DNA of 30,553 nt from an uncultured Bacteroidales bacterium (GTDB lineage: Bacteria > Bacteroidota > Bacteroidia > Bacteroidales > Paludibacteraceae). Numbering within the stretch: position 1 is the first letter of the stretch; each line of letters starts with the position of its first letter. The DNA lies in assembly GCA_934725535.1 (NCBI GenBank), contig CAKVBV010000029.1, forward strand, positions 1-30,553, given 5' to 3'. A program made the position numbers and the translations under genes. The notes below the pieces were generated by a model, which saw only the letters and a program-made list of their open reading frames with translations, searched no databases and was not told where the DNA came from. Below are positions 26,639 through 30,553 of this stretch, one piece after another.

Positions 26639-26671
26639 CAAAAGTACGAAAAATAATTGGATTGACCAAAT
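26639..26671 (-). promoter_or_regulatory. Probable waaA-hisS promoter beyond the inverted-repeat element
   Basis: On the minus strand TTTG at 26671-26668 is followed after 20 bases by TACTTTTTG (26647-26639), which is a TAnnTTTG -7 box with one extra T. The transcript would begin near 26632 and run through the whole 206-bp element before reaching waaA. Confidence 0.45.
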
Positions 26672-26688
26672 AATTTTAGTAACTTTGC
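26658..26688 (+). promoter_or_regulatory. tsaD promoter, almost no leader
   Basis: TAACTTTG at 26681-26688 matches the TAnnTTTG -7 box. TTGG at 26658-26661 lies 19 bases upstream as a possible -33 element. The start codon is at 26696, seven bases after the box, so the mRNA leader would be only a few bases. Confidence 0.65.
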
Positions 26689-26695
26689 AGCCGCA

Positions 26696-27751
26696 ATGAA
26701 AAGTGTAGTTATCTTGGCGATAGAGTCCAGTTGTGACGACACCTCGGCGGCAGTCATTCGCGATGGCGTGCTGCTGAGCAATGTGACGGCATCGCAGCGT
26801 GTGCACGAGGAGTTCGGTGGCGTGGTCCCCGAACTGGCAAGCCGTGCGCACCAGTTGAATATCGTGCCGGTGGTGGACGCGGCCTTGCGTCGCGCGGGCG
26901 TGGAGAACAAGGAGTTGAGTGCGATTGCTTTCACACGCGGTCCCGGACTATTAGGCAGTCTGCTGGTCGGCACGGGCTTTGCCAAGGGCTTGGCTTTGTC
27001 GCTCGGTATCCCGCTGGTGGAGGTCAACCACCTGCAAGGGCACGTGTTGGCGCACTTCGTGGAGCCGTCGGAGGCACTGAAAGCCGCTACACCGAGTATG
27101 GCGAATGTGGAGATTCGGCACCCGAAGTTCCCGTTCCTCTGCCTGCTGGTCAGCGGCGGAAACAGCCAGATTGTCCTCGTGAAGGCGTACAACCAGATGG
27201 AGATTATCGGGCAGACCATTGACGATGCGGCGGGTGAGGCATTCGATAAGTGCGCCAAGGTGATGGGCTTGCCCTACCCGGGCGGTCCGTGGATAGACAA
27301 GTTGGCGAAAGAGGGCAACCCGCAAGCGTTCCAATTCTCCAAGCCGCATATACAGGGGTACGACTACTCGTTCTCGGGGCTGAAGACGTCGTTCCTGTAT
27401 TTCCTGCGCGACCACCTGAAGGAGAACCCCGACTTCATCGAACTGCACAAGGCGGATTTGTGCGCTTCGCTGCAGGCTACGGTGATTGATATTCTGATGA
27501 ACAAACTGAAGCGTGCGGCGTTGGATTTGGGTGTGCGGCAGGTGGCCGTGGCAGGCGGCGTGAGTGCCAACAGCGGGCTGCGGCAGGCGTTCATCGACTA
27601 CGGCAAGCGGTACCATTGGGATGTGTTTATCCCGCCGTTCTCGTTCACCACGGACAATGCGGCGATGGTGTGTCAGGCGGGCTACTTCAAGTACCTCGAC
27701 CACGATTTCTGCCCCATCGACGCGGTGCCTTATGCGAAGACCACCATCTGA
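26696..27751 (+). CDS. tsaD: tRNA N6-threonylcarbamoyladenosine transferase subunit
   Basis: The 351-residue protein has the TsaD/Kae1 features: an N-terminal ASKHA fold (LAIESSCDDTSAAV), the metal-binding NHLQGHVLAH (His112 and His116), LLVSGGNSQIV, AAGEAFDKCAK, GGPWIDKLA, and Asp320 in FTTDNAAM as the third metal ligand. Together with TsaB, TsaE and TsaC it makes the t6A modification at position 37 of tRNAs that read ANN codons, an essential cytoplasmic step. Compared with other bacterial TsaD proteins there is a slightly longer segment around 121-145. The start is set by the conserved N terminus and by the promoter immediately upstream. An exosortase-like gene begins 12 bases after its stop codon. 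Confidence 0.98.
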   Translation: MKSVVILAIESSCDDTSAAVIRDGVLLSNVTASQRVHEEFGGVVPELASRAHQLNIVPVVDAALRRAGVENKELSAIAFTRGPGLLGSLLVGTGFAKGLALSLGIPLVEVNHLQGHVLAHFVEPSEALKAATPSMANVEIRHPKFPFLCLLVSGGNSQIVLVKAYNQMEIIGQTIDDAAGEAFDKCAKVMGLPYPGGPWIDKLAKEGNPQAFQFSKPHIQGYDYSFSGLKTSFLYFLRDHLKENPDFIELHKADLCASLQATVIDILMNKLKRAALDLGVRQVAVAGGVSANSGLRQAFIDYGKRYHWDVFIPPFSFTTDNAAMVCQAGYFKYLDHDFCPIDAVPYAKTTI

Positions 27752-27763
27752 CACCTCTGATCT

Positions 27764-28339
27764 ATGCAACGACTGAAAGAGATACTGGCACCGTACATGG
27801 ACATCATCCTTTTTGTGGTGGCGTTGCTGGCAGCCAATTATTTCTGGAAGTTCACGGTGGTGGGCGACGAGGGCGGAAGTCAGGTCACATGGTTCGGGCT
27901 GGACATCACGGCACCTTTCACGTGGTTGGCGACGCACATCGCACGGGTGGTCTATTGGCTGATTCACCTCACACGCAGCGGCGTGGAGTTGGTAGGCAAC
28001 ACCATCTGCTACCCCCATACGGGCACAGGCACCACTATCGTATGGAGTTGCACCGGACTCAAGCAGTCGTTTATATGGCTGGTTATCATGCTGGTAGCAC
28101 GAGGTCCGTGGAAGAAGAAACTGTGGTTCATACCGCTCGGGTTGCTCTGCGTGTATCTGTTCAACCTGCTGCGTATCACGCTCATTGCATTGTCGTTGGA
28201 GCACCACCCCGAATGGTTCGAGATGCTGCACACCTACCTGTTCAAGTACCTCTTCTACGGCATGCAGTTTCTGCTCTGGCTGTGGTGGACTTGCGGGATA
28301 GCCAAGACAACGCAGTTCGTAGGCAAACAAGACAACTGA
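27764..28339 (+). CDS. Exosortase/archaeosortase family membrane protein
   Basis: The 191-residue protein has about five membrane segments and the three conserved active-site residues of the exosortase superfamily: Cys96 in WSCTGLKQ, Arg137 in FNLLRITLIA and His156 in MLHTYLFKY. Exosortases are transpeptidase-like enzymes that cut and re-attach C-terminal sorting tags such as PEP-CTERM. The size and motifs fit the short Bacteroidota forms (XrtF-like), but I cannot assign a subfamily. No protein with a matching tripartite sorting tail is encoded in this window. It lies 12 bases after tsaD and 39 bases before tryptophanase, so it may be expressed with tsaD. The alternative is a divergent member with another envelope role. 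Confidence 0.85.
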   Translation: MQRLKEILAPYMDIILFVVALLAANYFWKFTVVGDEGGSQVTWFGLDITAPFTWLATHIARVVYWLIHLTRSGVELVGNTICYPHTGTGTTIVWSCTGLKQSFIWLVIMLVARGPWKKKLWFIPLGLLCVYLFNLLRITLIALSLEHHPEWFEMLHTYLFKYLFYGMQFLLWLWWTCGIAKTTQFVGKQDN

Positions 28340-28378
28340 TTTATAAACCAATATAATTAACCCTAAAAAACTAATAGT

Positions 28379-29755
28379 ATGGAACTTCCATTCGCAGAAT
28401 CGTGGAAAATCAAGATGGTTGAACCCATCCGCAAATCCACACGCGCAGAGCGCGAACAATGGCTCAAAGAGGCCAAGAACAACATCTTTATGCTCCGCAG
28501 CGAGCAGGTTTACATCGACCTCAACACCGACTCCGGTACGGGGGCTATGTCCGACCGTCAGTGGGCTGCACTCATGATGGGCGACGAGAGTTACTCGGGC
28601 AGCCGCTCTTTCTTCGAGTTCAAGGACACCGTTACCCGCCTCACCGGCTTCAAGTATGTCATCCCTACCCATCAGGGGCGTGCCGCTGAGAACGTGCTCT
28701 TCTCCTACCTCGTGAAGCCCGGTCAGGTCATCCCCGGCAACGCACACTTTGACACCACCAAGGGACATATCGAGTCCCGCAAGGCATTCGCTATCGATGT
28801 TACGGTGGACGAGGCGAAGGACACCCAACTGGAGGCTCCGTTCAAAGGCAATGTCAGCCTCGAGAAACTGGAGAAAGTGCTCAAAGAGAACCCCGGTAAC
28901 GTGCCTTTCATGGTGCTCACCGTCACCAACAACACCGTGGGCGGTCAGCCCGTCTCCATGCAGAATATCCGCGAGACCGCTGAACTCTGCCACCGCTACG
29001 GAGTGCCCGTCAATATGGACTCCGCACGCTTTGCCGAGAACGCTTATTTCATCAAGACGCGTGAACCGGGCTATGCCGGCAAATCCATCAAGGAGATTGC
29101 ACGCGAGATGTTCTCGTATGTGGACAGCATGACCATGTCTGCCAAGAAAGACGGTCTCGTCAACATGGGAGGCTTCATCGCCACCAACAAAGAGGACTGG
29201 TACGAGGGCTGCAAGCAGTATTGTATTCCTTTCGAGGGTTTCATCACCTACGGCGGCATGAATGGTCGCGACATGGCGGCTCTGGCTGTCGGTCTGGAGG
29301 AGAACACCGAGTTCGATATGCTCGAGACACGTATCCACCAGGTACAGTATCTGGCTAAGAAACTTGATGAATACGGCATTCCTTACCAGCGTCCTGCAGG
29401 CGGTCATGCCATCTTTGTGGACGCCGACCGCGTACTCACCCACGTGCCCAAGGAGGAGTTCCCCGCACAGACGCTGACATGCGAACTCTACCTCGAGGCT
29501 GGTATCCGCGCTTGCGAGATTGGCTATATCCTCGCTGACCGCGACCCTGTCACCCGTGAGAACCGCTTCGGTGGCTTGGACTTCGTACGTCTCTGCATTC
29601 CGCGTCGCGTCTATACCGACAACCACATGAACGTCATCGCTGCTGCGTTGAAGAATGTGTATGACCGTCGCGAGACCATCACCCGCGGACTCAAGATTAC
29701 CAAAGAGGCTCCGCTCATGCGCCACTTCACTATCGAACTGGAGCGTCTCGGATAA
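28379..29755 (+). CDS. tnaA: Tryptophanase (tryptophan indole-lyase)
   Basis: The 458-residue protein belongs to the tryptophanase / tyrosine phenol-lyase family of PLP enzymes. Lys257 in MSAKKDG is the PLP lysine, Asp214 and Arg217 in NMDSARFAENAYF contact the cofactor, and THQGRAAEN binds phosphate. Two sites argue for tryptophanase: Asp125 in FDTTKGH (tyrosine phenol-lyase has Thr there) and RACEIG near 390-395, where phenol-lyase has RSMERG with the phenol-binding Arg. It converts tryptophan to indole, pyruvate and ammonia in the cytoplasm. The A-rich leader before the ATG (28340-28378) contains no TAnnTTTG box and no TnaC-like leader peptide that I can see. A strong terminator follows 28 bases after the stop. 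Confidence 0.93.
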   Translation: MELPFAESWKIKMVEPIRKSTRAEREQWLKEAKNNIFMLRSEQVYIDLNTDSGTGAMSDRQWAALMMGDESYSGSRSFFEFKDTVTRLTGFKYVIPTHQGRAAENVLFSYLVKPGQVIPGNAHFDTTKGHIESRKAFAIDVTVDEAKDTQLEAPFKGNVSLEKLEKVLKENPGNVPFMVLTVTNNTVGGQPVSMQNIRETAELCHRYGVPVNMDSARFAENAYFIKTREPGYAGKSIKEIAREMFSYVDSMTMSAKKDGLVNMGGFIATNKEDWYEGCKQYCIPFEGFITYGGMNGRDMAALAVGLEENTEFDMLETRIHQVQYLAKKLDEYGIPYQRPAGGHAIFVDADRVLTHVPKEEFPAQTLTCELYLEAGIRACEIGYILADRDPVTRENRFGGLDFVRLCIPRRVYTDNHMNVIAAALKNVYDRRETITRGLKITKEAPLMRHFTIELERLG

Positions 29756-29782
29756 TCCTCGGGACATATCATAACTAAATAG

Positions 29783-29824
29783 GAAAGGGTGGTCTAACAA
29801 GTATGTGAGACTGCCCTTTCTTTT
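29783..29824 (+). terminator. Intrinsic terminator after tryptophanase
   Basis: GAAAGGGTGGTCT pairs with AGACTGCCCTTTC (13 bp, two G-T wobbles) around a 12-base loop and is followed by TTTT. The converging gene on the other strand ends about 100 bases further. Confidence 0.85.
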
Positions 29825-29862
29825 AGGAGGGTGACATGATATAGGTATGGGCGAGTGCGCTG

Positions 29863-29903
29863 CAAAGTATTACGAAAGTATTCATATCTGTCGGTTATGT
29901 ATC
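29863..29903. repeat. Second copy of the phased-repeat block (partial)
   Basis: Bases 29864-29900 match 10927-10963 at 36 of 37 positions and contain the two GAAAGTATT-type units and one TCGGTTATGT unit. The copy lies between the tryptophanase terminator and the end of the aspartic protease gene. Confidence 0.9.
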
Positions 29904-29922
29904 TGCGATTGCCCGGAAGACT

Positions 29923-30553
29923 TTACTTTTTAGTGGTTATTTTGAGTACTTGGCGTTGGTTGTCGATTTCAATTTTGCCGAGGCGTTGGAGGACGGATTG
30001 TCCGAGGAGCAAGGGGGCGCGCTGGTTGCCCACTACCGAGGCACGGACGGCTTTGAGTTCCAAGCCTCCGAAGTTAATTTTCTGCAGGATGATGTTGGTG
30101 CCAATAGAGATACTGCCGTCGGCGGTGATATACGCCGAGTTGCCCACGATGTCCTTTTTGCTCAAGTAGCCGTTCTTGTACATGAAACTGGCTTCTGTCT
30201 GTGAGATAGACACATCGCTGGCACCCGTGTCAAAAACAAAGGTCAGCGGTAGTCCATTGATAGAGCACTTGACCGTCGTTACTCCGTTGGCTGCAGAGAA
30301 AGGCACCTCTACCACTCGCTCAGTCTGCACCGCGTCTTGTGTGGTGGAATCCATACGCAAGATACGCTCCTGCACACGGGCTTCATATAGTGCCAACAGA
30401 CTATCGAACCGAGCACTATGGATAGCACGGAAGTCTATATCGCGGCGGGCATAGGCATACTGCGCATGGTTGCGCTCAAGGTCTTGCGCCAGCAGGCGGA
30501 ATGCATCCTCGGTCTTGCCCTGCAAGGCACAGAGGCAAGCGGCATTGTACGTT
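29923..30553 (-). CDS. Retropepsin-like aspartic protease, 5' end cut by window
   Basis: The frame is open through the right edge (codons continue upstream as TYNAACLCALQGKTEDAF), so the gene starts outside the window; an internal TTG at 30525 is not a credible start. The visible N-terminal part looks like the end of a TPR-type helical repeat (YNAACLCALQGKTEDAFRLLAQ). The C-terminal half is a single-domain clan AA aspartic protease: FVFDTGASDVSIS, with the catalytic Asp encoded at 30231-30229, and the closing LLLGQSVLQRLGKIEID motif. Single-lobe enzymes of this kind work as dimers, like retroviral protease. Secreted or periplasmic location is likely but cannot be checked without the N terminus. 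The gene converges on tryptophanase. Confidence 0.88.
   Translation of the reverse strand, partial: TYNAACLCALQGKTEDAFRLLAQDLERNHAQYAYARRDIDFRAIHSARFDSLLALYEARVQERILRMDSTTQDAVQTERVVEVPFSAANGVTTVKCSINGLPLTFVFDTGASDVSISQTEASFMYKNGYLSKKDIVGNSAYITADGSISIGTNIILQKINFGGLELKAVRASVVGNQRAPLLLGQSVLQRLGKIEIDNQRQVLKITTKK

Noticed and set aside
28379..29755. Tyrosine phenol-lyase as product name
   Set aside because: The phenol-binding Arg and the Thr of phenol-lyases are replaced by the residues typical of tryptophanases (Asp125 and RACEIG).
26951..29800. A 949-codon minus-strand reading frame opposite tsaD, the exosortase gene and tnaA
   Set aside because: It crosses three clearly recognisable plus-strand genes, including their intergenic gaps, and its product has no recognisable motif.

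Overview
The window looks like a chromosomal segment of an uncultured member of the Bacteroidota, most likely order Bacteroidales. Supporting signs are promoters of the TAnnTTTG (-7) type, start codons without clear Shine-Dalgarno sequences, a TonB-dependent receptor with an N-terminal carboxypeptidase-regulatory-like domain, a secreted C10 protease that ends in a type IX secretion-like C-terminal domain, a Kdo transferase (Gram-negative lipid A pathway), and the DUF1599 / DoxX-like / tpiA order that I recall from Bacteroides. I see no tRNA, rRNA or CRISPR array. No gap between genes exceeds 300 bases.

Layout. (1) 1-8997, minus strand: a four-gene defence-type operon behind a good promoter at 9026-9056. 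It holds a Type ISP-like restriction-modification enzyme that lacks the usual helicase domain, a Schlafen/AlbA_2 ATP-binding regulator, a C-terminally truncated RhuM protein, and a large SNF2-family helicase that runs off the left edge. (2) 9278-13827, minus: a TonB-dependent receptor and a beta-helix lipoprotein, closed by an intrinsic terminator. (3) 13962-17026, minus: gamma-carbonic anhydrase, triosephosphate isomerase, a DoxX/MauE-type membrane protein and a DUF1599 protein. (4) 17086-23667, minus: a giant (2193 aa) modular C10 cysteine protease. (5) 23837-26409, minus: hisS and waaA. (6) 26696-29755, plus: tsaD, an exosortase-family gene and tryptophanase. (7) 29923 to the right edge, minus: a retropepsin-like aspartic protease, cut by the window end.

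The most unusual material is of two kinds. The first is the defence operon, in which a nuclease-methylase lacking its motor sits with a separate SNF2 motor. Its specificity region is AT-rich compared with the rest of the gene, and the RhuM gene between the two outer genes is decayed. The second is a set of small repeat families: a hairpin element in three copies with a compensatory base-pair change, a block of 11-bp helically phased repeats reused at three loci, a C/G-rich palindrome that has entered hisS in frame, and a 206-bp element with 19-bp terminal inverted repeats that separates waaA from its probable promoter. The C10 protease also has a striking super-repeat: Fn3-like modules arranged as three A-B-C triplets.
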